NCBI RefSeq assembly: GCF_022414595.1
Contig: NZ_JADWYO010000029.1
Span: 1-64,000 of the forward strand
Length of the DNA stretch: 64,000 nucleotides
Direction of reading: 5' to 3'
Origin: Streptomyces sp. MUM 203J
Lineage (GTDB): Bacteria > Actinomycetota > Actinomycetes > Streptomycetales > Streptomycetaceae
How positions within the stretch are numbered: the first letter of the stretch is position 1; the number at the start of each line of letters is the position of its first letter. The notes under the pieces are model-generated. The model was not told where the DNA came from. It saw nothing but the letters and a program-made list of their open reading frames with translations, and searched no databases. Both the position numbers and the translations under genes were made by a program. Of this stretch, positions 1-10,670 are shown one piece after another.

Positions 1-164
1 CCCGCGGCCCCCCGCGCGGCGCGATCACGCCGCCGGGCGCGGCGGTGCCGCTCCCCCGCGCGTCCCCCTCCGCCATACCGCGACCGCACGCCGACGGGGC
101 GGGCGGGACGCACCCGGGATCTGCGGCCGGAATCACAGCGAGGGAGGCCGCCCCGGGCCGACGC

Positions 165-1001
165 TCACCCCAGGGGGTCCGGCGCGGCGGTGACACCCAG
201 CTCCGCGAGCCTGGCCTTGCCCCCGTCCGGCGCCGTCAGCACCAGCGGACCGTCCTCCGTGAGCGCCACGGAGTGCTCCCAGTGCGAGGACCAGGTCCCG
301 TCCGTCGTGATGACGGTCCAGTCGTCCTCCAGCACCTCCGTCTTCGCCGTCCCCAGCGACACCATCGGCTCGATCGCCAGGCAGAAGCCCGGCACCAGCC
401 GCGGCCCCTTGCCCCGCTTGCGGGCCACGTAGTTCAGCAGATGCGGGTCCATGTGCATCTCGGTCCCGATCCCGTGGCCCCCGTAGTCCTCGATGATCCC
501 GTACCGGCCGCCGCCGGCCTTCGGCTGCCGCTTGATGTACGTCTCGATGGCCCGCGAGATGTCGACCAGCCGGTTCCCGTTCTTCATGGCCGCGATACCG
601 GCCCACATGGACGCCTCGGTCACCCGGGACAGCTCCAGCAGCTCCGGTGCGTGCCCGGACCCCACGAACGCGGTGTAGGCGGCGTCCCCGTGCCACCCGT
701 CCACGATCGCGCCCGCGTCGATGGAGATCACGTCCCCGTCCTTGAGGACGACCTCCTCGCTCGGGATGCCGTGGACGACGACCTCGTTCACCGACGTGCA
801 GATGGTCGCCGGAAAGCCCCCGTACCCGAGGAAGTTCGACTTGGCACCGTGCTCGGCGAGCACCTTCCGTGCCGCCTCGTCGAGATCCTTCGTGCTGGCG
901 CCGGGAACGGCCACCTTCCGCGTCGCCTCGTGGATGGCGGCGACGACCAGCCCCGCCTCGCGCATCTTCGCGATCTGGTCCGGGGTCTTGATCTCCACCA
1001 T
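165..1001 (-). CDS. map: Methionine aminopeptidase, type I
   Basis: Removes the initiator methionine from nascent cytosolic proteins. The 278-residue product carries all five dinuclear-metal ligands of the family: D95, D106, H176, E211 and E242. It reads MVEIKTPDQIAKM from the chosen ATG. A frame extension upstream to 1088 is arginine-rich and does not look like the family, so it was left out. It follows adk on the minus strand after a 138-nt gap, the usual secY-adk-map order. The 164 bases between its stop and the left edge are GC-rich and show no gene. Confidence 0.96.
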   Translation of the reverse strand: MVEIKTPDQIAKMREAGLVVAAIHEATRKVAVPGASTKDLDEAARKVLAEHGAKSNFLGYGGFPATICTSVNEVVVHGIPSEEVVLKDGDVISIDAGAIVDGWHGDAAYTAFVGSGHAPELLELSRVTEASMWAGIAAMKNGNRLVDISRAIETYIKRQPKAGGGRYGIIEDYGGHGIGTEMHMDPHLLNYVARKRGKGPRLVPGFCLAIEPMVSLGTAKTEVLEDDWTVITTDGTWSSHWEHSVALTEDGPLVLTAPDGGKARLAELGVTAAPDPLG

Positions 1002-1139
1002 GACGGCTGACGCCTTTCTAAAGACAGTTGGGACTCCCGCTACCACCATAAAGGCGTATGCGGCCCGCCAACGCCTCGGCCGCGGCACCCCGCACGGGGC
1101 ACCGCGGCCGAAGCGACAGCGAAGAACGAAGGGTGAAGG

Positions 1140-1798
1140 TTACGCGGCCTGCTCGCCGCGCAGCGCCGACATGGCCCGGTCGGTCACCTCGGTGACCTTG
1201 CCGAGCGCCGAGATCGTCACGACGAGGCCCTGAGCCTTGTAGTGGTCGATGATCGGCTCGGTCTGCGTGTGGTAGACCTCCAGGCGCGTACGGACGGTCT
1301 CCTCCGAGTCGTCGTCGCGCTGGTAGAGCTCGCCGCCGCAGGCGTCGCAGACGCCGTCCTGCTTCGGCGGGGTGTACGTCACGTGGAAGACGTGCGCGCT
1401 GTCGTTGCGGCAGATGCGGCGGCCCGCGATCCGCTTGACGACCTCGTCCTCGGGGACCTCCAGGTCCAGGACCGCGTCCAGCTTCATGCCCTCGGCCTCC
1501 AGCATGGCGTCGAGCGCCTCGGCCTGGGCCACGTTGCGGGGGAAGCCGTCGAGCAGGAAGCCGTTCACGGCGTCGGCCTCGGACATGCGGCCCTTGGCCA
1601 TGCCGATGGTCACCTCGTCCGGAACGAGGTTGCCGGCGTCCATGTAGGCCTTGGCCTGCTTGCCCAGCTCGGTGCCCTGGCTGATGTTGGCCCGGAAGAG
1701 GTCGCCCGTGGAGATGTGAGGGATCGACAGGTTCTTGGCGAGGAACGCGGCCTGCGTTCCCTTGCCGGCACCGGGCGGCCCGACGAGGACGATTCGCA

Positions 1799-1799
<1 letters not shown>
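1140..1799 (-). CDS. adk: Adenylate kinase
   Basis: Interconverts ATP + AMP and 2 ADP in the cytosol. The 219-residue protein opens with the P-loop GPPGAGKGT (from residue 7). The LID is long, with cysteines in [10 protein letters not shown] and CDAC, as in metal-binding LIDs, followed by QRDDD. The ATG shares one base with the secY stop (TGATG), so translation is probably coupled to secY. Confidence 0.97.
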
Positions 1800-3118
<1,319 letters not shown>

Positions 3119-3757
3119 GGTGCCTCCTGCGACCCCCGAGCTAGCGCGTCAGAGGCGACGGGTAAAAGAATCAGCGGTTACCTGGCAAGGCGGCACTGTG
3201 CGCGCACAGGCCGCCCGAAGATTAATGGCGCCACCCTACCCGGCGTTGCGCGCCACGGGAAACATCTGCAGCCCGCCCCCGCCCCGGAACCGGGCCCTCC
3301 GCGCTGACCACGGGCCTCCCTCCGCCCCCGCATGTTCACCCCCAAGCGCGAACCCCGGAACGCCCCACACGTCCCGGTAGCCCCGGATTCCGCCCCGAAA
3401 CCCCCTATCGCACCTCCCGGGGCACCTCCCTGGAGCGACACGGGCCTGCGCCCCTGCCCCGGACCGTCCCCGCACCCCGGCGCCTCAAGGGCCGGTCCCC
3501 CGGCCCTCAGCCCTCGCACGGCACCCCCACAGGGAACCCGCAGCACGGCGCTCGTGCCCGGACCCCGGACGGGCCGAGGCGCGGTCCCGGACACCGACCG
3601 GGCCGAAGCCCGCCCGCGCCCGTCACACCTCGACGGCCCCTCGCACCCGCGGACGGGCCGGAACGCGGCCCCGCCCGCGGCCTCCGCGCCCGGAAGAGGC
3701 GGAGTCGGGCAAGGCCCGCCCATGCCCCTTCCCGTCGTACCCCCGCGCACGGAAAAG
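3119..3757 (-). other. Non-coding secY leader/promoter region
   Basis: No credible gene was found on either strand; open frames here lack family-like sequence. The plus strand is strongly C-rich, so any secY leader RNA would be G-rich. At 3353-3384 four runs (CCCC, CCCC, CCC, CCCC) separated by 6, 6 and 5 bases fit the G3+N1-7 G-quadruplex rule on the minus strand. Further runs lie at 3393-3396 and 3401-3405. A weak -10-like TAGGGT (3238 to 3233, minus strand) would give a leader of about 108 nt. Confidence 0.5.
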
Positions 3758-3818
3758 GGCCGCGGCCCGGCAGGCGCGCACCCCCCGGAGGGGGAACGCG
3801 GCCTGCCGGGCCGCGGCC
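3758..3818 (-). terminator. Intrinsic terminator of the S10-spc operon
   Basis: A perfect 18-bp inverted repeat (3758-3775 with 3801-3818) encloses 25 bases that contain a second CCCCC/GGGGG hairpin. On the minus strand it begins 20 nt after the rplO stop and is followed by CTTTTCC, a short U tract. This looks like true termination of the ribosomal operon before secY. Confidence 0.85.
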
Positions 3819-3838
3819 ACAGTCAATCAGCGCGAGGC

Positions 3839-4294
3839 TCAGACGAGCTCGGTGACCGTACCGCCGGCGGCGGTGATCTTCTCCTTGGCGGAGCCGGAGA
3901 CGGCGTCGACCGTCACCTGCAGCGCCACGGAGACCTCGCCCTGGCCCAGCACCTTCACGAGCTGGTTCTTGCGAACCGCACCCTTGGCGACCAGGTCGGC
4001 GACCGTCACCTCGCCACCCTCGGGGTAGAGGGAGGCGAGCTTGTCCAGGTTCACGACCTGGTACTCGGTCTTGAACGGGTTCTTGAAGCCCTTCAGCTTC
4101 GGGAGGCGCATGTGGAGCGGCATCTGGCCACCCTCGAAGCGCTCCGGAACCTGGTAACGGGCCTTCGTGCCCTTAGTACCACGACCGGCCGTCTTACCCT
4201 TCGACGCCTCACCACGACCGACACGGGTCTTGGCGGTCTTGGCGCCCGGGGCGGGACGGAGGTTGTGGATCTTCAGCGGGTTCTGCTCCGCCAT
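3839..4294 (-). CDS. rplO: 50S ribosomal protein L15
   Basis: Large-subunit protein of 151 residues that bridges 23S rRNA domains. It starts [17 protein letters not shown], followed by the glycine- and lysine-rich loop [17 protein letters not shown] that threads into the subunit core. The start lies two bases after the rpmD stop. It is the last gene of the long ribosomal cluster and is followed directly by a strong terminator. Confidence 0.97.
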   Translation of the reverse strand: MAEQNPLKIHNLRPAPGAKTAKTRVGRGEASKGKTAGRGTKGTKARYQVPERFEGGQMPLHMRLPKLKGFKNPFKTEYQVVNLDKLASLYPEGGEVTVADLVAKGAVRKNQLVKVLGQGEVSVALQVTVDAVSGSAKEKITAAGGTVTELV

Positions 4295-4296
4295 GA

Positions 4297-4479
4297 TCAG
4301 TCGACCTCCTCGACCGTCACGAGGTGGCGGACGGTGTGCACCATGCCGCGGAACTCGGGGCGGTCCTCCTTGACGACCTGCGTGTTGATGCCCTTGAGAC
4401 CAAGGGACCGCAGGGTGTCGCGGTGGTTCTGCTTGCTGCCGATGTACGACTTCGTCTGCGTGATCTTGAGGCGAGCCAT
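4297..4479 (-). CDS. rpmD: 50S ribosomal protein L30
   Basis: A 60-residue large-subunit protein beginning [20 protein letters not shown], typical of bacterial L30. The ATG overlaps the rpsE stop by one base and the stop lies two bases before rplO, so the three genes are tightly coupled. Upstream frame extension is low-complexity arginine sequence and was rejected. Confidence 0.96.
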   Translation of the reverse strand: MARLKITQTKSYIGSKQNHRDTLRSLGLKGINTQVVKEDRPEFRGMVHTVRHLVTVEEVD

Positions 4480-5084
4480 TACGCACCCGCCCCCGCACGC
4501 GCACGCAGCAGGGCCGCGGGGGCGACGTCCTCGAGCGGCAGACCGCGGCGGGCCGCGATCTCCTCGGGACGCTGCAGACCCTTCAGGGCCTCCACGGTCG
4601 CGTGCACGATGTTGATCGCGTTGTCGGAGCCGAGCGACTTCGACAGGATGTCGTGAACGCCGGCGCACTCGAGCACGGCACGCACCGGGCCACCGGCGAT
4701 CACACCGGTACCGGGGGACGCCGGGCGGAGCATGACGACACCGGCCGCCTTCTCGCCCTGGATCGGGTGCGGGATGGTGCCCTGGATGCGGGGGACCTTG
4801 AAGAAGTGCTTCTTGGCCTCCTCCACGCCCTTGGCGATCGCGGCCGGCACCTCCTTGGCCTTGCCGTAACCGACACCCACGGTGCCGTCACCGTCGCCCA
4901 CCACGACCAGCGCGGTGAAGCTGAAGCGACGACCACCCTTCACAACCTTGGCGACACGGTTGATCGCGACGACGCGCTCAACGTACGCGGTCTTCTCGGC
5001 GGCAGCAGCGCCGCCGTCACGGCCCTTCCGGTCCCGCCGCTCGCCGCCACCGGCACCGCCTCCGCGGCGCTGGGGTCCAGCCAT
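4479..5084 (-). CDS. rpsE: 30S ribosomal protein S5
   Basis: Small-subunit protein at the mRNA entry site that contributes to decoding accuracy. The 201-residue product has a glycine/arginine-rich N-terminus, then the double-stranded RNA-binding fold ([18 protein letters not shown]) and the C-terminal ribosomal S5 fold. The N-terminal basic extension and the alanine-rich tail are common in actinobacteria. Confidence 0.97.
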   Translation of the reverse strand: MAGPQRRGGGAGGGERRDRKGRDGGAAAAEKTAYVERVVAINRVAKVVKGGRRFSFTALVVVGDGDGTVGVGYGKAKEVPAAIAKGVEEAKKHFFKVPRIQGTIPHPIQGEKAAGVVMLRPASPGTGVIAGGPVRAVLECAGVHDILSKSLGSDNAINIVHATVEALKGLQRPEEIAARRGLPLEDVAPAALLRARAGAGA

Positions 5085-5124
5085 TGGAATTACCTCTCTC
5101 TTCTCCGCTAGCTACGGAAGCGGC

Positions 5125-5508
5125 TCAGAACTTCAGGCCGGCTTCGCGGGCGGCGTCCGCCAGGGCGGCGATGCGCCCGGCGTACTGGTTACCGCCACGG
5201 TCGAACACGACAGCCTCGACGCCCGCGGCCTTCGCACGCTCGGCCACGAGCTGGCCGACCTGCTTCGCCTTGGACGACTTGTCGCCCTCGCCGCCGCGGA
5301 TGGACGCGTCCAGGTGCGACGCCGACGCGAGCGTGACGCCCGCGATGTCGTCGATCACCTGGGCGGTGATCCCACGGTTGGACCGGGTGACGACCAGACG
5401 CGGACGCTCCGGGGTACCCGAGACCTTCTTGCGGATGCGGATGTGGCGACGCTTGATAGCGGCGCCCTTGTAGGCCTTGCCCTTGGCAATCTTCACGCCG
5501 TATGCCAT
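5125..5508 (-). CDS. rplR: 50S ribosomal protein L18
   Basis: Binds 5S rRNA and helps form the central protuberance. The product is 127 residues, starts [15 protein letters not shown], and holds the conserved [21 protein letters not shown] block and the VVFDRGG motif. It lies four bases after rplF and 40 bases before rpsE. Confidence 0.96.
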   Translation of the reverse strand: MAYGVKIAKGKAYKGAAIKRRHIRIRKKVSGTPERPRLVVTRSNRGITAQVIDDIAGVTLASASHLDASIRGGEGDKSSKAKQVGQLVAERAKAAGVEAVVFDRGGNQYAGRIAALADAAREAGLKF

Positions 5509-5512
5509 GGCT

Positions 5513-6052
5513 TTACTTACCAGCCTTTCCGACCTTGCGGCGGATGACCTCGCCCGCGTACTTCACGCCCTTGGCCTTGTACGGGTCGGGCTTGCGCAGC
5601 TTGCGGATGTTCGCGGCGACCTCGCCGACCTTCTGCTTGTCGATGCCCTCGACCGAGAACTTGGTCGGCGACTCGACCTTGAAGGAGATCCCCTCGGGGG
5701 CCTCCACCAGGATCGGGTGGCTGTAGCCGAGCTGGAACTCCAGGTTGGAGCCCTTGGCGGCGACGCGGTAACCGACACCGCTGATCTCGAGCGCCTTGGT
5801 GTACCCCTGGGTCACGCCGGTGATCATGTTGGCCACCAGCGTGCGGGACAGGCCGTGCAGGGCCTTGTTCTGACGCTCGTCGTTCGGACGGGTGACACGC
5901 AGGGTGCCCTCCTCGTCCTTCACGATCTCGATCGGCGCGGCGACGGTGTGCGACAGGGAACCCTTGGGGCCCTTCACCTGCACCGTACGGCCATCGATGG
6001 TGACGTCCACACCGGCGGGAACCGAGATGGGGAGCTTGCCGATACGCGACAT
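5513..6052 (-). CDS. rplF: 50S ribosomal protein L6
   Basis: A 179-residue protein near the GTPase-associated region, made of two tandem L6 folds. It starts [17 protein letters not shown] and ends with the [13 protein letters not shown] signature and a basic tail. It is 21 bases from the rpsH stop and four bases ahead of rplR. Confidence 0.97.
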   Translation of the reverse strand: MSRIGKLPISVPAGVDVTIDGRTVQVKGPKGSLSHTVAAPIEIVKDEEGTLRVTRPNDERQNKALHGLSRTLVANMITGVTQGYTKALEISGVGYRVAAKGSNLEFQLGYSHPILVEAPEGISFKVESPTKFSVEGIDKQKVGEVAANIRKLRKPDPYKAKGVKYAGEVIRRKVGKAGK

Positions 6053-6073
6053 TGGCTTTTCCTCCGTTCCCGA

Positions 6074-6472
6074 TTACCAGACGTAGGCGAGGACTTCCCC
6101 ACCCACGCCCTTCTTCTGCGCCTGCTGGCCGGTCAGGAGGCCGTGCGACGTGGAGATGATCGCCACGCCGAGACCGCCGAGGACCTTCGGCAGGTTGGTG
6201 GACTTCGCGTAGACCCGGAGACCGGGCTTCGAGATCCGCTTGATGCCCGCGATGGAGCGCTCGCGGTTCGGACCGTACTTCAGCTCGAGGACGAGGTTCT
6301 TACCGACCTCGGCGTCCTCGACCTTCCAGTCCGTGATGAAGCCCTCCTGCTTGAGGATCTCCGCGATGTGGGACTTGATCTTGCTGTGCGGCATCACGAC
6401 GGAGTCGTGGTACGCCGAGTTCGCGTTACGCAGACGCGTGAGCATGTCTGCGATCGGATCAGTCATGGTCAT
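6074..6472 (-). CDS. rpsH: 30S ribosomal protein S8
   Basis: Primary 16S rRNA-binding protein; in E. coli it also represses the spc operon. The product is 132 residues from [17 protein letters not shown] to the conserved GGEVLAYVW end. Two in-frame ATGs are possible; the first (6472) lies eight bases after AAGG and matches the family N-terminus. The 211 bases upstream, before rpsN, hold hairpins described separately. Confidence 0.96.
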   Translation of the reverse strand: MTMTDPIADMLTRLRNANSAYHDSVVMPHSKIKSHIAEILKQEGFITDWKVEDAEVGKNLVLELKYGPNRERSIAGIKRISKPGLRVYAKSTNLPKVLGGLGVAIISTSHGLLTGQQAQKKGVGGEVLAYVW

Positions 6473-6585
6473 GAATTGGCCTTGGGCCTCTCTCGCCGGG
6501 GTTTCCTGTATGCGCCATCCCTCTCCCCGCACAGGGGCGGGACGGGTGCGGCGCGGGGACCTACGGCGTAGTAAGTCGTAAGGGC

Positions 6586-6637
6586 GGCAGGGCGCCCAAC
6601 CCCACAAGCCTAAGGCATGCGGAGTGGGGCCCCTGCC
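6586..6637 (-). promoter_or_regulatory. Imperfect stem-loop between rpsN and rpsH
   Basis: In the rpsN-rpsH spacer, 6586-6592 (GGCAGGG) pairs with 6631-6637 and, across an asymmetric bulge, CCCCAC pairs with 6624-6629. A smaller ACCCC/GGGGT hairpin lies at 6668-6681, just after the rpsN stop. No U tract follows. It could be an attenuator or an S8-binding control site; neither is shown. Confidence 0.4.
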
Positions 6638-6683
6638 GTCCAGATGCTTACCGAGAGCCTGGCATCAACCCCAACTGGGGTGA

Positions 6684-6869
6684 TTACCAGGAGCTCTTGG
6701 TGACGCCCGGCAGCTCGCCGCGGTGAGCCATCTCACGGAGGCACACGCGGCAGAGGCCGAACTTGCGGTACACGGAGTGCGGACGACCGCAGCGCTGGCA
6801 ACGGGTGTACGCACGCACGCCGAACTTGGGCTTACGAGCAGCCTTCGCGATCAGAGCCTTCTTCGCCAT
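6684..6869 (-). CDS. rpsN: 30S ribosomal protein S14, zinc-binding (type Z)
   Basis: A 61-residue S14 of the short zinc-ribbon class, starting [19 protein letters not shown]. The four zinc cysteines are intact (CQRC and CRVC), so this is the zinc-replete form rather than a cysteine-less Zur-controlled paralogue. Five bases separate it from rplE. The MAKK start is preferred to an upstream MSE start because it matches family length. Confidence 0.96.
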   Translation of the reverse strand: MAKKALIAKAARKPKFGVRAYTRCQRCGRPHSVYRKFGLCRVCLREMAHRGELPGVTKSSW

Positions 6870-6874
6870 CTCGC

Positions 6875-7432
6875 TCACGCCTCCTTGAACGGGAAGCCGA
6901 GGTGACGGAGGAGCGCGCGGCCCTCAGCGTCGTTGGTCGCCGTGGTGACCACGGTGATGTCCATACCCCGGACGCGGTCGATCTTGTCCTGGTCGATCTC
7001 GTGGAACATGACCTGCTCCGTGAGACCGAAGGTGTAGTTGCCACGGCCGTCGAACTGCTTGGGGGACAGACCACGGAAGTCGCGGATGCGCGGGAGCGCG
7101 AGCGACAGGGTGCGGTCCAGGAACTCCCACATGCGGTCGCCACGGAGCGTGACGTGGGCACCGATCGGCTGGCCCTCACGCAGCTTGAACTGCGCGATGG
7201 ACTTGCGGGCCTTGGTGACGGCCGGCTTCTGACCGGTGATCGTGGCGAGGTCCTTGATGGCACCCTCGATCAGCTTGGAGTCGCGGGCGGCGTCGCCCAC
7301 ACCCATGTTGACCACGATCTTGACGAGGCCGGGCACCTGCATGACGTTCTCGTACGAGAACTCCTCACGCAGCTTGCCCGCGATCTCCTCGCGGTACTTC
7401 GTCTTCAGGCGCGGAGTGGTGGTGGTCGTCAT
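6875..7432 (-). CDS. rplE: 50S ribosomal protein L5
   Basis: Binds 5S rRNA and contacts P-site tRNA. It has 185 residues, with the conserved [27 protein letters not shown] and [18 protein letters not shown] blocks. The ATG overlaps the rplX stop by one base. Confidence 0.97.
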   Translation of the reverse strand: MTTTTTPRLKTKYREEIAGKLREEFSYENVMQVPGLVKIVVNMGVGDAARDSKLIEGAIKDLATITGQKPAVTKARKSIAQFKLREGQPIGAHVTLRGDRMWEFLDRTLSLALPRIRDFRGLSPKQFDGRGNYTFGLTEQVMFHEIDQDKIDRVRGMDITVVTTATNDAEGRALLRHLGFPFKEA

Positions 7433-7755
7433 CAGATGTCCTCACCGGTCCGCTTGGCAACGCGGATCTTGTTGCCCTCTTCATCGAAGCGGTAGCCGAC
7501 GCGGGTCACGACCTTCTGGCCGTCCTTCTCCACGACGAGCTGAACGTTGCTCACGTGGATCGGGGCCTCGACCGTGACGATGCCGCCGGCCTGGGAGGCG
7601 CGGCCCGGCTGGTTCGCCTTGACGTGCTTCTTGACCCGGTTGACACCCTCGACCAGGACGCGGTCCTCGCGGGGGTAGGCCGCGATGACCTTGCCCTGCT
7701 TGCCCTTGTCCTTGCCGGTGATGACCTGGACCAGGTCGCCCTTCTTGATCTTCAT
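7432..7755 (-). CDS. rplX: 50S ribosomal protein L24
   Basis: Assembly-initiator protein of the large subunit, 107 residues. The N-terminal KOW motif is clear ([20 protein letters not shown]). The gene starts two bases after rplN and overlaps rplE by one base. Confidence 0.96.
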   Translation of the reverse strand: MKIKKGDLVQVITGKDKGKQGKVIAAYPREDRVLVEGVNRVKKHVKANQPGRASQAGGIVTVEAPIHVSNVQLVVEKDGQKVVTRVGYRFDEEGNKIRVAKRTGEDI

Positions 7756-7757
7756 GC

Positions 7758-8126
7758 TTACAGCACCTCCGGCGCGAGCGAGATGATCTTCATGAACTTC
7801 TTCTCGCGCAGCTCACGGCCGACCGGGCCGAAGATACGGGTGCCGCGAGGGTCGCCGTCGGCCTTGAGAATGACCGCGGCGTTCTCGTCGAAGCGGATGT
7901 ACGAGCCGTCCGGACGGCGGCGCTCCTTGACGGTGCGAACGATGACCGCCTTGACGACGTCACCCTTCTTCACGTTGCCACCGGGGATCGCGTCCTTGAC
8001 GGTGGCGACGATGACGTCACCGATGCCCGCGTAGCGGCGACCGGAGCCACCGAGCACACGGATGCAAAGGATCTCCTTCGCACCAGTGTTGTCGGCGACA
8101 CGCAGTCGCGACTCCTGCTGGATCAC
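7758..8126 (-). CDS. rplN: 50S ribosomal protein L14
   Basis: A 122-residue protein at the subunit interface that contacts 16S rRNA. It begins [18 protein letters not shown] and ends IISLAPEVL, both diagnostic. In E. coli it is the first gene of the separate spc operon. Here 99 bases with two tandem hairpins separate it from rpsQ. Confidence 0.97.
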   Translation of the reverse strand: MIQQESRLRVADNTGAKEILCIRVLGGSGRRYAGIGDVIVATVKDAIPGGNVKKGDVVKAVIVRTVKERRRPDGSYIRFDENAAVILKADGDPRGTRIFGPVGRELREKKFMKIISLAPEVL

Positions 8127-8154
8127 GTCTATCTCCTGATTGTCTGCCGGTTCC

Positions 8155-8219
8155 CGGCGCCCGTGGGCGAACCCACGGGCGCCGAGCCTGGCGGAACGAA
8201 CTCGAAGGGTTACCCCTTC
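8155..8219 (-). promoter_or_regulatory. Tandem hairpins at the S10/spc boundary
   Basis: Between rpsQ and rplN a perfect 13-bp stem (8155-8167 with 8172-8184) has a UUCG loop in the minus-strand RNA. A 6-bp GAAGGG/CCCTTC hairpin lies just before it in transcription (8204-8219). No U tract follows. It sits where the E. coli S10 and spc operons separate, suggesting attenuation or an RNA-processing point. Confidence 0.6.
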
Positions 8220-8225
8220 AAGTGA

Positions 8226-8510
8226 TTACTTGGCCTTCTCGAGGATCTCGACGACGCGCCAGTGCTTGGAGGCGGACAGCTTCCGGGTCTCCATCAGGAG
8301 GACGCGGTCGCCGACGCCGGCGGCGTTCTGCTCGTCGTGCGCCTTGAGCTTGTTCGTACGGCGGATGACCTTGCCGTACAGCGCGTGCTTCACGCGGTCC
8401 TCGACGGCGACGACGACGGTCTTGTCCATCTTGTCGCTGACGACGTAACCCTCACGGGTCTTCCGGGCGTTGCGCTCGTTCTTCTGCTCAGTCACGTTGC
8501 TCTCGCTCAT
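8226..8510 (-). CDS. rpsQ: 30S ribosomal protein S17
   Basis: Primary 16S rRNA-binding protein of 94 residues with an OB fold. The core [20 protein letters not shown] and the [19 protein letters not shown] block are standard; the charged N-terminus ([14 protein letters not shown]) is an actinobacterial extension. The ATG overlaps the rpmC stop by one base. Confidence 0.96.
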   Translation of the reverse strand: MSESNVTEQKNERNARKTREGYVVSDKMDKTVVVAVEDRVKHALYGKVIRRTNKLKAHDEQNAAGVGDRVLLMETRKLSASKHWRVVEILEKAK

Positions 8511-8734
8511 CAGGCGCTCTCCACCGTCTCGATGCCCAGCTCGCGCTCGCGCATCAGGGTGTAGATCCGGGCGATGTCCTTACGGACGGACTTGAGCCGA
8601 CCGTGGTTCTCGAGCTGACCGGTCGCCGCCTGGAAGCGGAGGTTGAACAGCTCTTCCTTGGCCTCGCGGAGCTTGCCGACAAGCTCCTCGTTGCTCAGCT
8701 CGCGCAGCTCGGACGCCTTGGTACCGGCCGACAT
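8510..8734 (-). CDS. rpmC: 50S ribosomal protein L29
   Basis: A 74-residue helical hairpin protein at the polypeptide exit, from [14 protein letters not shown] to GIETVESA. An in-frame GTG sits one codon upstream, but the ATG at 8734 forms the usual one-base TGATG overlap with rplP and gives family length. Confidence 0.95.
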   Translation of the reverse strand: MSAGTKASELRELSNEELVGKLREAKEELFNLRFQAATGQLENHGRLKSVRKDIARIYTLMRERELGIETVESA

Positions 8735-9153
8735 CACGCCTCACCTGCCTCGCGCTTAACGATCTTGCACTTCATCGGCAGCTTGTGAGCCGCACGGGTG
8801 AGGGCCTCACGCGCGATCTTCTCGTTCGGGAAGGACAGCTCGAACATCACCCGACCGGGCTTGACGTTCGCGACCCACCACTCGGGGGAACCCTTACCGG
8901 AACCCATGCGGGTCTCGGCGGGCTTCTTGGTCAGCGGGCGGTCCGGGTAGATGTTGATCCAGACCTTGCCGCCACGCTTGATGTGGCGGGTCATCGCGAT
9001 ACGAGCCGCCTCGATCTGGCGGTTGGTCACGTACGCCGGAGTGAGGGCCTGAATGCCGTACTCACCGAACGCGACCTGCGTACCACCCTTGGACATACCG
9101 TTCCGCTTGGGGTGGTGCTGCTTGCGGTGCTTGACCCTACGGGGGATCAGCAT
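8734..9153 (-). CDS. rplP: 50S ribosomal protein L16
   Basis: A 139-residue protein near the A site and the 5S rRNA. It starts [15 protein letters not shown] and carries the GRMxS-like [14 protein letters not shown] motif. Five bases separate it from rpsC and one base overlaps rpmC. Confidence 0.97.
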   Translation of the reverse strand: MLIPRRVKHRKQHHPKRNGMSKGGTQVAFGEYGIQALTPAYVTNRQIEAARIAMTRHIKRGGKVWINIYPDRPLTKKPAETRMGSGKGSPEWWVANVKPGRVMFELSFPNEKIAREALTRAAHKLPMKCKIVKREAGEA

Positions 9154-9158
9154 GTCGG

Positions 9159-9986
9159 TCAGGCCTCCGTTCCGGTGCTCTCAGCCGGAGCAGCGGCGGC
9201 GGCCTCGGCCTTGGGGGCCTCGGCGGCGGGAGCCTGCTGCTGCGGCTTGCGACCGCGACCGCCACGCTCGCCACGGCCACCGCGGGCCGGGCGGTCGGAG
9301 CCGCCACGGGCCGGACGGTTGCCGGCGCGGGCGGCGGCGTTCTCGGCGCGAACCTCAGCGATGTTCTTGACGTCGCCCTTGTAGATCCAGACCTTCACAC
9401 CGATGCGGCCGAAGGTGGTCTTGGCCTCGAAGAAGCCGTACTCGACGTTCGCGCGCAGGGTGTGCAGCGGCACACGGCCCTCGCGGTAGAACTCCGAGCG
9501 GGACATCTCGGCGCCGCCGAGACGGCCACCACACTGGATCTTGATGCCCTTGGCGCCCGCCTTCATGGCCGACTGCATGCTCTTGCGCATGGCACGGCGG
9601 AAGGAGACGCGGGAGGACAGCTGCTCGGCAACGGCCTGGGCCACGAGCTGAGCGTCGACCTCGGGGTTCTTGACCTCGAGGATGTTCAGCTGGACCTGCT
9701 TGCCGGTGAGCTTCTCGAGGTCGCCGCGGATGCGGTCGGCCTCGGCGCCACGGCGGCCGATGACGATGCCCGGGCGGGCCGTGTGGATGTCCACGCGGAC
9801 ACGGTCACGGGTGCGCTCGATCTCGACCTTGGAGATGCCGGCGCGCTCCATGCCGGACGTCATCATCCGACGGATGGCGACGTCTTCCTTGACGTAGTCC
9901 TTGTACAGCTTGTCGGCGTACCAGCGGGACTTGAAGTCCGTGGTGATGCCGAGCCGGAACCCGTGCGGGTTTACCTTCTGGCCCAT
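9159..9986 (-). CDS. rpsC: 30S ribosomal protein S3
   Basis: Lines the mRNA entry channel. The protein has an N-terminal KH domain (with [19 protein letters not shown]), the S3 C-terminal domain, and a 60-residue Arg/Gly then Ala/Pro/Glu-rich tail. At 275 residues it is longer than E. coli S3 because of that tail, which is probably disordered and is usual in Streptomyces. Its ATG touches the rplV stop by one base. Confidence 0.97.
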   Translation of the reverse strand: MGQKVNPHGFRLGITTDFKSRWYADKLYKDYVKEDVAIRRMMTSGMERAGISKVEIERTRDRVRVDIHTARPGIVIGRRGAEADRIRGDLEKLTGKQVQLNILEVKNPEVDAQLVAQAVAEQLSSRVSFRRAMRKSMQSAMKAGAKGIKIQCGGRLGGAEMSRSEFYREGRVPLHTLRANVEYGFFEAKTTFGRIGVKVWIYKGDVKNIAEVRAENAAARAGNRPARGGSDRPARGGRGERGGRGRKPQQQAPAAEAPKAEAAAAAPAESTGTEA

Positions 9987-10333
9987 TACCGGGTTCCTTC
10001 CTTGCTGCTGACGACCACGGTGATGTGGCTGGTCCGCTTGCGGATCCGGTAGGCACGGCCCTGGGCGCGCGGACGGAACCGCTTCAGGGTCGGGCCCTCG
10101 TCCACGTACGCCTCGCTGATGAACAGCGACGAGGCGTCCGTGTGGTTGTTGTTGTGCGCGGCGTTGGCGATGGCGCTGTCGAGCACCTTCTTGACCGGCA
10201 CGCTCGCGGCCTGCGGGGCGAAACGCAGGACCGCCTGAGCCTCCGTGGCATCCATGCCACGGATGAGGTCCACCACGCGGCGGGCCTTCATGGGCGTGAC
10301 GCGGATGTACCGCGCCTGGGCCCTGGCTTCCAT
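9986..10333 (-). CDS. rplV: 50S ribosomal protein L22
   Basis: A 115-residue protein whose loop lines the exit tunnel. The start [14 protein letters not shown] is set by AAGGGA five bases upstream; an earlier in-frame ATG (10357) has no ribosome-binding site. The C-terminal [21 protein letters not shown] hairpin region is intact, with no macrolide-type loop change visible. Confidence 0.95.
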   Translation of the reverse strand: MEARAQARYIRVTPMKARRVVDLIRGMDATEAQAVLRFAPQAASVPVKKVLDSAIANAAHNNNHTDASSLFISEAYVDEGPTLKRFRPRAQGRAYRIRKRTSHITVVVSSKEGTR

Positions 10334-10376
10334 GGTTGTCCCTTCGGTGTAAGTCATAGTCGTTCCACTCCGCGAT

Positions 10377-10658
10377 TCAGCGGCGCTTCGACTTCCGGTC
10401 GTCCTTGACGTGGCCGCGGAAGGTGCGAGTCGGCGAGAACTCGCCGAGCTTGTGGCCGACCATCGACTCGGTGACGAACACCGGGACGTGGGTCTTGCCG
10501 TTGTGCACCGCGAGCGTGTGGCCGAGCATGGCCGGCACGATCATCGAGCGACGGGACCAGGTCTTGATGACGTTCTTGGTGCCGGCTTCGTTCTGCGTGT
10601 CCACCTTCTTCATCAGGTGGTCGTCGACGAAGGGCCCCTTCTTCAAGCTACGAGGCAT
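10377..10658 (-). CDS. rpsS: 30S ribosomal protein S19
   Basis: A 93-residue head protein starting [15 protein letters not shown]. The [22 protein letters not shown] block is standard. It lies 12 bases from rplB and 43 bases before rplV. Confidence 0.97.
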   Translation of the reverse strand: MPRSLKKGPFVDDHLMKKVDTQNEAGTKNVIKTWSRRSMIVPAMLGHTLAVHNGKTHVPVFVTESMVGHKLGEFSPTRTFRGHVKDDRKSKRR

Positions 10659-10670
10659 CTCAACCCGTCC

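Noticed and set aside
3332-4615. Plus-strand frame across the secY-rplO spacer and rplO
   Set aside because: Runs antisense through rplO and is Pro/Arg-rich. The spacer was treated as non-coding.
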